A stretch of DNA of 64,000 nt, from positions 11,439,578 through 11,503,577 of the forward strand of contig NC_087073.1 in NCBI RefSeq assembly GCF_026151205.1, written 5' to 3'. Every line of letters begins with the position of its first letter. Position 1 is the stretch's first letter. Positions 45,701-56,796 of the stretch are shown here, one piece after another. This DNA comes from Bolinopsis microptera. Taxonomy: Eukaryota; Ctenophora; Tentaculata; Lobata; Bolinopsidae. The notes beneath the pieces are model-generated. The model was not told where the DNA came from, did no database searches, and saw nothing but the letters and a program-made list of their open reading frames with translations. Both the position numbers and the translations under genes were made by a program.

Positions 45701-48271
45701 GATAGTCCTCCTCACAATAATAGGACCAATACTGAGGTGTGAATGGAACCTCTCCTCTGCCGCTCTATCAGGTCTCCAGATCAGCACTATGATCACCATG
45801 CTGATAACACCACTGGTAACCTCCACATTTGGAGACAGATTCGGGAGAAAACGCATATCTCTGATCTCAGCTGTCGGAGTCACAGCAGCGGCGATATTGT
45901 GCGCCTTCGTGCAGAACTACTGGCAGTTTATAGTCCTTCGCTTGATAACAGGAGTGTTTGTTGGTCTGGGCACCGGGCCAACTGTAACTCTGAGTGGAGA
46001 GGTTACACCCAATAAATTCCGTGCTCTTGCTTTCTCTGGCCTCTCCTTACCTTGGGGTACAGGAGCTTCAGTTACTGGAGGTATGGCTTACTTGATTCTG
46101 AATGACTTTGGGTGGAGAGGTCTGGTAATTTGCACTTCTCTTGCCTTCTCTCCGTGCATTGTGTTTTTTGCTGTGATCAGGGAGTCAGCAAGGTTCCAGT
46201 ATTACAGGGGTAACGTGACTGAGGCTGAGATCACTATTAGGAAAATTTACAAGATGAATGGTAAAGGGGATGTGAAATTCAGACTGAAGAGAGCTCCACC
46301 AGTGGAAGAGCAAGATAGAAACATTAGCTGCAGCATGGTCTACAGATTGCTCCAGCAAACTGAAAACATTTCCAACTCCGCGTTACTTTTACTCTCAGGC
46401 TTGACAAGCGTGTTCTCATATTATATAAGTACCTACACGATGCCCAGAGTTTTAAATGAGGGGTATTGCACTGGAGCACTTGTTCCAGCTGAAAGAACAT
46501 GTTTATTTGACAATGCTACACTGTTTGATATTAGTATAGTCAGCTTATCAGAGCCCCTGGGTGTTATCCTCATGCTTCTTGCCATTGAAAAGTTTGGGAG
46601 AATAAAACCAGCAATTGGAGTGGGCTTGTTGGCAGTTCTGCTCCCAACGACACTATATTTCTGTGTTAATAGGTCCTGGTTGTTCTGGTTCCTCCTGTTA
46701 CAGCGCATGGCTATAGCTGCAGCAGCATTGTTGTCTCCTATTTTGATCGCTGAATATTCACCAACTGTTATCAGATCGTTTATGATAAGTGTTTTAGTTA
46801 CAGCGAACAGAACTGGGGGGATAATAGGTATCTTGTGTTCAGAGTTCTTGTTTAATGAGGGTGTGAGACTGGTATTTGTTGCCATACAGGCCACAAATCT
46901 CTTGTTTGTGTTTTGTTTAATGGGACTCAAGAGAGAAACTGTTGGTGTAGAACTCACTTGATAAAATAGAACTGAGCTTAAATCTTACTGCAGCAACTTT
47001 TTAGATTCGATTATTAGAAGTATGTATAATGTATATTTTCACTTATCAGTAGTCGATGCCTAGACAGGATTATTTTAATTAAAAATGTAAAATTTTGATT
47101 TATTCAGCAAAATCAATCATTTCAGATAGCTGTTAGAATGATATAATCATGAGTCATGACCCTAAATTACTGCTCATGATAGCCTTGCAAAGTAAGTAAA
47201 CTGTAAAGTAAACAAAATTTAAAGATGAGAAATACCAGTTGCAGTTATTCATAACTTGTGAATTCTGTTTACAGGTGACAAAAACAAACCAGTATTATAG
47301 TGACTATAATTTATAGTGTCACTTACGTGCTTTGTAGTCAGCCTTCTGATCAGATATAGCACCCACAGTCCTGCGACAAATGTAGTCAGCAAGGGCAACT
47401 GTGCGAGTACTGTTTGACCATGACCAATCTGGGAACCTACTCTGAAATATTGTGCAAATATTACACTAGATATATATATTATATACCTGCATTATAATTA
47501 CACAAACCTGCCACTTGATTTAAGAGCTAAATCATAAATGGGTGGATAAACTGAAAAATTGAGAATGGGCCATGTCTTACATCTTACATTTTGGAGGGGA
47601 AGAGTGACACATATTCTAGAGGGAGAGGCGTATGGATCTCCTTGCACATGATCGAACTTAAGACTGAAGATCCTTTCAAAATCAAAGGTAAACCCTGAAA
47701 ATAATATGTTATTGTTATTATGCCTCCTTGGATGATAATGTTTCGGTGATACATATCTATATTGATTCTAACAAGAGCTCAAGTAACCTGGAGAAAGAAG
47801 CTCAAGTCATAAAATAATCTTTAATAGTTATCTTTAATTACCGTAGAGATCCTTGTAAAAGTTGTAGGGTTTTCTATCCAAATCCAACAGTATGTATTTT
47901 AACTCTTGTCTGTTGGAGAATTTGTTTTCTCTTTTGTTAGGATGAGCATGATTATCTTTGTCATCTCCACATTCATCCCTTGGGATAAGATTGGGGTGAA
48001 GTTAGTGAAAATGTCAGAAACTGTCAGAAACTGCTTATCGGAAATTATTATATTTTAGTTTCGAAGCACACTCAAACCGTGATATACTAACATAAGATTT
48101 TTTGTATACACATTACACTGGTTCCAATCAAATGACACAAAATCAGATAGATTTTCTGTCAGAATCATGATAAAAACAAAACCTGCAATGATGTGAGTTG
48201 TTAGATCGTTGACCACGTCCCCCTCGGCTTCCTCTACCATATCTGTTCTTGTAATACTCTCCTCTGCCCAT
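36548..48271 (-). CDS. Predicted ABC-class ATPase, complete set of exons (right copy)
   Basis: Eleven exons: 48183-48271, 47842-47978, 47588-47694, 47327-47441, 44778-44860, 44394-44512, 44009-44225, 43759-43869, 42613-42835, 40082-40220, 36548-36719. Phases agree throughout, giving 503 residues. Family: predicted ATPases of the ABC class (COG3044/PF09818), cytosolic P-loop proteins of unknown role, common in bacteria. Visible: Gly-Arg-rich start, HVQGDPYASPSR, VGLPAKGR, Walker A GGGFHGKT (312-319), SGSTSQAA signature-like loop, Walker B LMIDED, and GGAGDY. The bacterial N-terminal GSGKSG block is here GGSWHDGKGG, so that loop is degenerate. Introns contain the antisense MFS and GPCR genes. 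Its C-terminus is shorter than that of bacterial relatives. Confidence 0.85.
37480..37770 (+). pseudogene. Hypothetical exon, Cys/Asn-rich (right copy, frameshifted)
   Basis: Mirror of 35228-35566. Same start, but two bases are missing after TASQIT, so the frame ends early at LLLP. A possible preceding exon ends at 37374 (CCCCAG/GTAAGG) and the acceptor GGGCAG ends at 37480. The product is unknown. Confidence 0.35.
38293..39690 (+). CDS. Class A GPCR-like receptor, three exons (right copy)
   Basis: Exons 38293-38440, 38575-38733 and 38861-39690; introns of 134 and 127 bp with GTAAG/CACAG and GTTAG/TACAG borders. 378 residues with seven membrane segments. The Asn of TM1 is formed just after the first splice junction (VVG/LFGLAANS) and the TM2 Asp is in exon 2. 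Intracellular loops are rich in Arg/Lys, as expected for G-protein coupling, but DRY is absent. The gene lies in the ATPase intron between exons 10 and 11 on the opposite strand. The upstream CCCAGCACGTGCAGGTAAG contains a possible 5' UTR donor just before the ATG. Confidence 0.85.
39755..40081. other. Intergenic/intronic spacer between GPCR and ATPase exon 10
   Basis: AT-rich; no gene supported. Mirrors 26032-26355. Confidence 0.4.
41801..42287 (-). CDS. Hypothetical protein, two-part ORF (right copy)
   Basis: Mirror of 15561-16047, with the same ATG (MFNKRSRY) and the same frame change at the possible 43-bp intron. Differences such as M/K and W/R are few. Conservation of both frames in both arms reflects the recent duplication and is not independent support for coding. 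Confidence 0.4.
44870..45075. repeat. Minisatellite, TTAGTTTAGTCTTAG units
   Basis: Inverted counterpart of 10265-10440, in the ATPase intron between exons 4 and 5. Confidence 0.75.
45507..46961 (+). CDS. MFS transporter, SLC22/SVOP-like (right copy)
   Basis: 484 codons, intact, with the same motifs as the left copy: GDRFGRKR (109-116), RESARF (225-230), EYSPTVIRSF in the second half. Around residues 185-191 it reads WGTGASVTGG, as does the decayed third copy (WGLGASATGG), so the left-arm Cys and Ile look like later changes. It lies antisense in the ATPase intron between exons 4 and 5. The ATG follows CTTAACCAGG, which resembles a splice acceptor, so a 5' UTR intron is possible. Confidence 0.9.
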   Translation: MSSENQDQRTKILQDEKRKLREDFDKEAEEIELDINEAMDGSTCGWGTLLYTIGTFFFCALEGAEIVLLTIIGPILRCEWNLSSAALSGLQISTMITMLITPLVTSTFGDRFGRKRISLISAVGVTAAAILCAFVQNYWQFIVLRLITGVFVGLGTGPTVTLSGEVTPNKFRALAFSGLSLPWGTGASVTGGMAYLILNDFGWRGLVICTSLAFSPCIVFFAVIRESARFQYYRGNVTEAEITIRKIYKMNGKGDVKFRLKRAPPVEEQDRNISCSMVYRLLQQTENISNSALLLLSGLTSVFSYYISTYTMPRVLNEGYCTGALVPAERTCLFDNATLFDISIVSLSEPLGVILMLLAIEKFGRIKPAIGVGLLAVLLPTTLYFCVNRSWLFWFLLLQRMAIAAAALLSPILIAEYSPTVIRSFMISVLVTANRTGGIIGILCSEFLFNEGVRLVFVAIQATNLLFVFCLMGLKRETVGVELT

Positions 48272-48665
48272 AATAACTAAAATGACAAGAACCGATAATA
48301 ATTTAATCATGAGGTGCATAACTATCGTGGGTTATGAAGAGAAACTCAATCAAACAAAATTGCGATTTAATTTTATGCCATAATATATATTTATAACAAA
48401 ACTGGAATAAAAACAATCCAATATAATATTCAAAGCTAACTTATGTAGATATAGGTTGACAAGGCAAATGGGGTGTGCACTTTTACATTTCACATTGACG
48501 ATATTACAATGTGATTTCGTTTGAATGTTGATTGAATTGCGTTTTTTCACGGTAATTACTTGTCATTGCCGAAAGTTGATGCCGTGCTGCTTAGCATTAC
48601 ATTTGTACCTGTTATCCGTCACCACAGCCAGCGATTTGCGATTTACGTTAATTGTTACTTTACTA

Positions 48666-50700
48666 TTTGATAATTTATTAGATACGTAGTTTAGTTTATT
48701 TGATATTCATATTTAGTACAGACAGATCCGTATGAAAAAATCGATATACAGACACAAGAAGCTTCCTACGGATTTTTGACGTTTTTGAGTCCCATTATCT
48801 GCCCTTTATGGCTAACCAACTTTTCAAAACTTTTCCGTGTGTGGAACCACTTTTTACCACCTTTCCTGTTTGTCAAATATCACATTAATTCCGAGCTGAT
48901 CATCATGACCCCCAAAAAGATCCTGCGGCAAGAACCTGTCTTTTTGCTTCACAACATCCCAATTCCAAATCAACTTTCTTAATAAAAATTAGTTAGGATT
49001 TCTTGGAAATTGCTTAGATGCTAAGCAATTTCAAAGAAATCCTAACTCTCCTGGAACTGATTTAACTGAATTGATTATTACCGTTTCTTTACTCCCCCTT
49101 GCCCGTATCTAAATCTTACTTTTGCCTGTATCTTACCTTTGCCACTTTAGGGATGATTTGAGGTATCTCACATAGCAAATGAAGCGGCATGCAGTGCAAT
49201 AAAAAATAAGTCACAGTAGATGTTGGAAGGTATGTTTACACTTGCTTCCTAGCTGTTTCTTTTTTTCGCTGGTCTTTTCTTGCCTTCTTCGAGCTTTCAA
49301 TGAGTCATTAGGCCAAGTAGACGTTTTCACGATACTGTTAAATCTCTCTATATCGGGCCTCTCGCGGAGAACGAAAAGTGTACGGTATTAAGGGGACATA
49401 CACCAAAACCTATTTTGCCGGAACCGCGATTTGACTCCATATTATGAAAGTATAGATAAAAACAATAAGATTTGATACATTGAAAAATTTTTTTGAGAGT
49501 ATGCACTTTCAATTTTGAGAAGTCTGTCACTGAATTGGCTGATTTTTTTACTGAACATTATTAACAATCCGTACAAGAAGCCCTCTAAAAGATTATATAA
49601 TTGAACAATAGATGACGAACTTACAAACCGAACAAGGTCGACGAAGCAAAATTGAAATTTTTGCCTACTATTGAAATGAAACGAAAAGTTTCAAAAATTC
49701 TTGTGAGTGTAGCTGATAATCATATCCAACTTTTTGCTGCAGGATTTCTCATAATTTTGAGTTTTAAGGTATGAATTCTGGCCTCAAAGGTCTTAGTAAA
49801 ATTCATGTAAAAAAGGGCCAGAAATGGCAGATTTAAGGCTTAAAATGTCTATATCTCAAAAAGTGTCAGTTTTTTTTAATCAATGTGATAAGACGAAACT
49901 TTTAGTAGGTCAAATAGATGATTTTAGAAGAAAAATAGTCTTAAATAATTTTCTAGCTCAAACACAAATTTTGTGTCTTTAAATATTATAAATTTGGAAC
50001 TAAAAGTTCGTATAAATGTCTATGTGTTTTGTCTGTGTTTGTTTGTCCGTAGTAGGAATTTACTGTAACTTTGGAGACTGGGCGCAGTAATGTCCCAGAG
50101 GGTTTGTAACATCATGGATGCTGACTAAGCTTACCTGATCCTCTCCAACTTGTATTAGTACACTACTTCATTCACACCAGTCATTTCACTACATTAAACT
50201 GATTGAGGTTATGCCCTTTGTACATGCTGAAGCGATATGCTATGATGAGTGGAATATGAGTTAGGATCAGTTTGGTCCGTTTCATGGCAAAAACATTTAT
50301 TGATTGTCTATCCAACCAAAAATTCAGGGTGGGTTTTCTTGAAATTGTTGTTTTGTTGATGAGAGTGGGCGAGAGTTAATGAACAATGTTCTTATCCTTC
50401 GGCAGTCTCCTTCATTTGTGCCGGGGCTGCGGTGGGTTGGGAGTCGTCCATCACCTATTGGATGGTGAGAGGTTTTTATAACTAGCAACTTATGACCACT
50501 GGCTAGCAATGGCTGGAAACAAATTGATCAATGTCAAATTAACTGAGGGCTGAAGGTAGTACTACTGGCCACGCAGCATCCTGCTTATTCTTAATTGTGT
50601 AATTGCATTACATTGTGTGATATGTGGTGTTTATTCATTGAATGTAAACAAAGTTTTTGTTTTATTAGATAATTGATAACCTGGTGGATTACTATTTACC
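48666..50700. other. Right-arm private sequence, no recognised gene
   Basis: Homology to the left arm stops near 48665. A hairpin of about 55 bp built on GTTAGGATTTCTT and its complement lies at 48990-49045. The remainder is AT-rich with only short ORFs that I cannot identify. Confidence 0.4.
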
Positions 50701-50825
50701 ACCCCATAGTATTTGTTGATAGTTCAGTAGATTTGTATTTTGATCATTGACAGGATGAGTTCAGAGAACCAAGATGAGAAGACAAAGTTAAGAGAAGATT
50801 TTGATAAAGAGGCTGAAGAAATTGA

Positions 50826-51293
50826 TTCATCAAAATTCTCTCGAAATTGACTTTGTAGTTGTTTCTGATGGAGGGGAGTGATATCTATCAGCTGTTTTTG
50901 GTCCCATGGAAAAATATTGTTCCTAGCCGAAATTATTGCCGGTCAAAGGTCAGCGCTTATGTGTAATTGTATTGCGCGAGCGATTTTCAATCGCGCGCCC
51001 TGAAAATCGAGTCTAAAAATCTATCTTCTCCTACATTTTTTGAGTAATCACCCTGAAACTTTCAGGATATGTTCTTAGGACCATTTAGAAGAGATTGTCA
51101 GGCCAGAATTTTGAGATAGGCCTTAGAAAATTTTTTATTCAATTTTGAAAATCTTGGACCTGAAAAAATCGTCAAAATACGAGGTCCAAGATTTTCAAAA
51201 TCGAATACAAAATTTTCTAAGGCCTATCTCAAAATTCTGGCCCAACAATCTCTTCTAAATGGTCCTTAGAATATATCCTGAAAGTTTCAGGGT
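50826..51293. mobile_element. Foldback element with 29-bp flanking duplication
   Basis: Two arms of about 125 bp (51037-51162 and 51180-51303) are inverted copies meeting near CGTCAAAATACG. The host sequence GATTTTGATAAAGAGGCTGA plus GAAATTGA is present on both sides (50797-50825, 51294-51322). Such a long duplication is unusual for a cut-and-paste element. Confidence 0.75.
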
Positions 51294-52044
51294 GATTTTG
51301 ATAAAGAGGCTGAAGAAATTGAGCTAGATATAAATGAAGCAATGGACGGCTCAACATGTGGGTGGGGCACTTTACTCTACACAATTGGAAAATTCTTCTT
51401 CTGTGCGCTGGAGGGTGCAGAGATAGTCCTACTCACAATAATAGGACCAATACTGAGGTGTGAATGGAACCTCTCCTCTGCCGCTCTATCAGGTCTCCAG
51501 ATCAGTACTGTGATCACCATGCTGATAACACCACTGGTAACCTCCACATTTGGAGACAGATTCGGGAGAAAACGCATATCTCTGATCTCAGCTGTCGGAG
51601 TCACAGCAGCGGCCACTTTGTGTGCCTTCGTGCAGAGCTACTGGCAGTTTATAGTCCTTCGCTTGATAACGGGAGTGTTTGTTGGTCTGGGCACCGCGCC
51701 ATCTGTCAAGTTGAGTGGAGAGGTTACACCCACTAAATTCCGTGCTCTTGCTTTCTCTGGCCTCTCCTTACCTTGGGGTTTAGGAGCTTCAGCTACTGGA
51801 GGTATGGCTTACTTGATTCTGAATGACTTTGGGTGGAGAGGTCTGGTAATTTGCACTTCTCTTGCCTTCTCTCCGTCGCGTGCATAGTGTTTTTTGCTGC
51901 GATCAGGGAGTCAGCAAGGTTCCAGTATTACAGGGGTAACATGACTGAGGCTGAGACCACTATTAGGAAAATTTACAAGATGAATGGTAAAGGGGATGTG
52001 AAATTCAGACTGAAGAGAGCTCCACCAGTGGAAGTGCACAATAG

Positions 52045-52640
52045 CAGAGGCGGCTATTGAGGGCGTCCAGGCGTCCGTGGACGCCTTAAAATTATTATCT
52101 GGTGGCTGGTGCTTAAAATAGAAATAATAATTAGTAATAGTGTTAGGAAATAACAAATCGCAATATAAAGGTCTTCATTTACTATCATACGTTTTAATGT
52201 AAGCGCACGCATGATCTTCGTGAAATTTTGTGTTGTAGGGAGTCCAATCCTACCTCTGGACTACTCAGCCGCGCAGTTTTAACTCATAGTTAATTGTAAA
52301 CGTTACAAAGCACATCGTGCGCATCCCACTACAGGTAATCTATTATGATTTGCCTCGATTTGGGGGTCCAGGACCCTTTGCAATTCGACTGTTATGATAC
52401 TGCGCGGCTGAGATCGTACACGTGTGGTGTCTTGTTTCACCCATATTATAAGTTTTTGTTTTTGTTTGCTGTCGCCTGTAAAGTGTTACACATTACATTT
52501 ACAAGGCCCTGTAGCTGTGTGTAATGTAATCGGTAGTTTGGAGGGATCAGCTTGAGCCGGCTCCCAAGCCCCCCCTCCCCCCAGGTCCATCGATTGGACC
52601 CCCAACAAAACTGCCAGCCAGCTCCCACGAGCCGCCTCTG
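52045..52640. mobile_element. hAT-type non-autonomous element, CAGAGGCGG ends
   Basis: 596 bp, ends CAGAGGCGGCT/AGCCGCCTCTG, flanked by the 8-bp CACAATAG/CACGATAG (one difference). No transposase. Confidence 0.85.
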
Positions 52641-52983
52641 CACGATAGAAACATTAGCTGCAGCATGGTCTACAGATTGCTGCAGCAAACTGAAAATATT
52701 GCCAACTCTGTGTTACTTTTACTCTTAGGCATGACAAACATGTTCTCATATTATATAAGTACCTACACAATGCCCAGAGTTTTAAATGAGGGGTATTGCA
52801 CTGGAGCACTTGTTCCAGCTGAAAGAACATGTTTATTTGACAATGCTACACTGTTTGATATTAGTATAGTCAGCTTATCAGAGCCCCTGGGTGTTATCCT
52901 CATGCTTCTTGCCATTGAAAAGTTTGGGAGAATAAAACCAGCAATTGGAGTGGGCTTGTTGGCAGTTCTGCTCCCAACGACAC

Positions 52984-53274
52984 CAGTGGCGTAACAAAGG
53001 GCCCTGCTGACCCCGCTGTGCAGGGGGGCGCCGTCTTAGGGGGGGGCGCCAAATCGTCGTTTGAATGTGGGACAATTTTGAAAACTTAACTAAAGTACTA
53101 GCAAAACTGTGCGTTTTGCTCTAGATACACACTTTTTTAGAGATTTTACCGGCGTATCCTCTAAAATCACCTAATTTGTTCAATTTTAGGGAGGGGCACC
53201 AAAAGGGGAAGGGGCGCCAACAGGGGGGGCGCCTTTTCGGCAGGGGGGCGCCAACAGGCAACGTTACGCCACTG
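52984..53274. mobile_element. hAT-type MITE, CAGTGGCGTAAC ends
   Basis: 291 bp with perfect 8-bp duplications AACGACAC (52976-52983, 53275-53282). Same family as 15194-15481 but in opposite orientation. Confidence 0.95.
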
Positions 53275-53734
53275 AACGACACTATATTTCTGTGTTAATA
53301 GGTCCTGGTTGTTCTGGTTCCTCCTGTTACAGCGCATCACTGTCTCTGCAGCAGGATTGATGCCTCCTATTTTGATCGTTGAATATTCACCGACTGTTAT
53401 CAGATCGTTTATGATAAGTGTTTTATTGTTATCAAACAGAACTGGGGCGATAACAGGTATCCTGTGTTCAGAGTTCTCGTTTAATGAGGGTGTGAGACTG
53501 GTATTTGTTGCCATACAGGCCACAAATCTCTTGTTTGTGTTTTGTTTAATGGGACTCTAGAGAGCAACTGTTGGTGTAGAACTCACTTGATGAAATAGCT
53601 CTGAGCTTAAATCTTACTGAAGCATCTTTTTAAAATTGATTGTTATATTAAAGATATACTGTGCATTTTCAATAATGTAATATTTTAGATTTTACCAAGG
53701 TATCAGTTTTAGACTTTATCAGGGTATCAGTTTT

Positions 53735-53851
53735 TTGATTCACGATGTCAATCCTTCGCAGCTCGGTGAGGCACAGTGGTGCATCTCGCCGATCTACCGA
53801 AGAGAAGCATTATTTGATGCGCGCGCGACCCAGTATTGCATCGCGCTACAA
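53735..53851. mobile_element. 117-bp repeat with 9-bp duplication
   Basis: Flanked by ATCAGTTTT (53726-53734, 53852-53860); the left arm has one copy of that target and no insert, near 4800. A second, near-identical copy is at about 55405-55530. The segment GCAGCTCGGTGAGGCACAGT gives a weakly tRNA-like impression but no tRNA fold could be confirmed. SINE fragment or MITE. Confidence 0.7.
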
Positions 53852-54105
53852 ATCAGTTTTAAACTTAACTTCATGCGATTTTAAAACTTGTTGATAATAT
53901 GTGGCAAATAATAAATAAATTAAAATTTCTTCGAAGTAGCGCGCGCCGCTTTCTTCTCGAAATATTATGGCCCGATCCAGGCCAGACTATTAACAATGGT
54001 CAAAATTGATTGAAATTAGTTTTAACTGTCGGGGCCGTCTTTTAAAAAAGAATCCTTATATACAATATATAACGGGTGGTATTCGTGAAGTTCACTTGTA
54101 TCACG

Positions 54106-54585
54106 TGGTGACCCCCACGGTCGCTTCACTATAGTGAAGCGTCTTCGACGCTACAGGGGGAGCCGCGCACTTCGTGCGCGGCGGGTCATACAACGTATGA
54201 CAAAAGTTCACATAGCCATGTGTCTTCGCGTACTGCGTGACGCGCTTGTTTCACAAGTAGAATACGGCGGTCGCGCGCTACTGCAAGCGAGAGGGCTCTG
54301 GTTAGAGAAACTCTTGAAGTATTTGTTCCAAATATTATTCCAAATATATTTCAATAGACCGTCGACCAACCTATTTTGGCGTGCGTTTTGATAGTTTATA
54401 AACATAAAGAAAAACATGAACATAAAGAAGAATATTAAAAATAAAGCGTAATAAGTGATTTACCACGTTTTTTGTCTTTGTCATACGCTGTACGACCCGC
54501 CGCGCACGAGTGCGCGGCTCCCCTGTATCGTTAGAACGCGAACGATAGTGAAACGACCGTGGGGGTTACGACGTGATACAATGTT
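54106..54585. mobile_element. MITE-like foldback, CCCCCACGGTCG ends
   Basis: Inverted ends GACCCCCACGGTCG and CGACCGTGGGGG with inner GC-rich hairpins. The left-arm version (4105-4620) is incomplete. It contains no gene. Confidence 0.55.
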
Positions 54586-54855
54586 GTCTCACGTTGTGAT
54601 CCTCATCGTCATTTTATTTAATAATTACGATATACGCTCGCTCTGGTTTATGGTTAAAATAATATTTAAATTATTTTATTCTACATTATATTCTACGGTC
54701 CTTTTATCTAGCTCTGATTGTCTAATTAGCCAATCAGAGCTAGAGGACCGTAGAATATAATGTAAAATGTAATTTTATTTACTGTATGTCCATTTGCAAG
54801 CTCAACTGGGTAAGATCGAGATCATGTTATTTGGAAAACTTGATGTCATTGTTAT

Positions 54856-55229
54856 CGCTCCTACTAAATCGCTCGCCCAAATTTGAAGAAAATTCTTGTG
54901 AAAAGGCCCTTTGAGTATAAAATTAATCAAAATCGGTGTATTTTTGGACGCTGATTCCGAATCACCCCCATGACGTAGGGTAAAAATGCTTCCCTGGTGA
55001 GTTATGGGCAAAAAACCGTTTTGGTCACGTGACAGGCTAGTAAAACATGAATTCGATTGTTTAGGGCTCGGGTTAGGGTTAGGGTTGTATTAAGGGTTAT
55101 GGATAGCTTCGGGGTTATGGTTAGGGTTAGGGTTGGGATTAGGGTTTATGTAAAACCGTTTTGTACGGGTGCAAAACCATAAAAACCAAAGTCACGTGAA
55201 ATTTTTGGGCGAGCGAATTAGTAAAAGCC
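54856..55229. mobile_element. MITE carrying TTAGGG-like repeats
   Basis: 374 bp, inverted ends around TACTAAATCGCTCGCCCAAA, flanked by the perfect 9-bp CATTGTTAT (54847-54855, 55230-55238). About five GGGTTAGGGTTAGGG-type clusters lie inside at 55064-55146. Without the insert the host reads on through a retroelement frame. Confidence 0.8.
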
Positions 55230-55238
55230 CATTGTTAT

Positions 55239-55330
55239 GACTGATTGTAAGTCTCTACATGATGCTATCCAAACCTCGAAAAATGATGATGACAAGGGAT
55301 TGAGGATACCAATAGCTTGCCTGAAACAGT
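55239..55330 (+). pseudogene. Retroelement RNase H fragment
   Basis: After removing the MITE, the frame reads KLDVIVMTDCKSLHDAIQTS then DDDKGLRIPIACLKQ and stops. This resembles the TDNKSL...KRLRIDIA block of copia-type RNase H. Short remnant, not functional. Confidence 0.45.
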
Positions 55331-55404
55331 GAGTGAACAATAGTGAAATGACAGTTCGTTGGATTTTTAATTGACGATGTCAATTCATGGCAGCTCGGTG
55401 CGGC

Positions 55405-55530
55405 ATTGATTCACGATGTCAATCCTTCGCAGCTCGGTGAGGCACAGTGGTGCATTTCGCCGATCTACCGAAGTGGTTGCGAGAAGCATTATTTGATGCG
55501 CGCGCGACCCAGTAGTGCATCGCGCTACAA
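55405..55530. repeat. Second copy of 117-bp repeat
   Basis: Same sequence and orientation as 53735-53851 with a few differences, including an extra GGTTGC-like insertion. Preceded by a partial further copy (GATGTCAATTCATGGCAGCT). Confidence 0.65.
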
Positions 55531-56796
55531 CTTAATAATAATGTGAAACTTAAAGAAGTTGAAAGAGTGAATATATTGGTATTTGTGATTTATTTAATGT
55601 GTTCGTTTAAAACGATTTTCTATTACATGTTGTGCATGTATTCATGAAGAGGGAAGTTATATTTTGACAGATTATAGTCTTTCTTGTGACACCTTTATTT
55701 TATAGTTAATATTATAAATCTTTCAAAGCCTTTTTAAGAAAGAACGGGAGATTGTGAATTGCTATATATTCGGTTAATATATTTATGATAGTCGATATAA
55801 TATATAATAATTGTGTTATATTTCAGTATGGGGTTTGATAATTACTTGTAACAACTGGTGTGTTTCATTGCATAGTGATCCATTTAAAGTTATTTTTACA
55901 TTATTTTCAATGCAAAAATGATGTAAAGTTTTTAATATGACGTAGAATTAAAGCTATTTCCGTACAGCCTAAGTATGCTCGTTAGAAAAACTATGAACAT
56001 GCTAGCTTTAAAAAATATTTTGTTAGTCTGCTGACATCTTGGGTTGTACTGGATGTATAGTAACAAGTTTATTATCGGATGTCTACGTATATTTATTATG
56101 ATATAATTATTCATTGTAATGGCAATAAAATTTAAATTTTGTTTTACTTAAAATTTTGTTTTACTTGTTCGATTTATTTACTGTGCATGTATGCAATGTG
56201 TCGTTTTAGCTCAAGTTTTATCATTTTTATTTTTTATTTGCATTGTATTTTATATTTGCATTGTACATGTTTCCTTCAAATTACACACATCTAAATAAAT
56301 ACCTATGCCGCTCATATTTTCTCAAATATACACAAACCGTATTATTGATTATATAATAACATTTAAAAAGCGAGGGTTAAAACAACATTCCACTAATTAA
56401 AACGACTTTCGAGTTTAGATGTGTTTCATATCTAATCATGGCATGCTTATATTATATGTTGTTTTGTTGTGTCAGTTTACTAAAAACAACATCCTTAGAT
56501 CATAAAAGGTTGAGGAGTGTTTGATGGACGAGGGCCTGAACTGCTCATTGTTGTGAAGTGAATTAATTATTTATTATGACAAGCGTGCTAAATAACTTTA
56601 GTATATAGACTCAATCTTCGAGATTTTTCTAAAAGGTCCCCCGAAAGTTGAAACCGACCTGAATAGATGTATTTTCGGACGCTGATTCCGAATTAACCCG
56701 ATGACATAGGGTGAAAATGCTCCCCTGGCGAGATATCAGTGAAAACTGTCTCGATAACGTGATATTACCATAAAAGGAAGTTGGTCCAATTTCTCC

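Larger units (their letters stand above)
50755..53590 (+). pseudogene. Third MFS transporter copy, decayed
   Basis: Homologous to 45507-46961 including about 100 bp of 5' and 50 bp of 3' flank, so it arose by DNA duplication and not by retroposition. Damage: a foldback element after about residue 25 (50826-51293), five extra bases near 51878 giving a frameshift after LAFSPS, a hAT MITE at 52045-52640, a second hAT MITE at 52984-53274, and a TAG replacing the Lys codon in GLKRET near 53560. The remaining blocks keep MFS motif A and the linker. Confidence 0.9.

Noticed and set aside
53735-53851. tRNA gene
   Set aside because: Only a loose A-box resemblance; no cloverleaf or B box could be traced.
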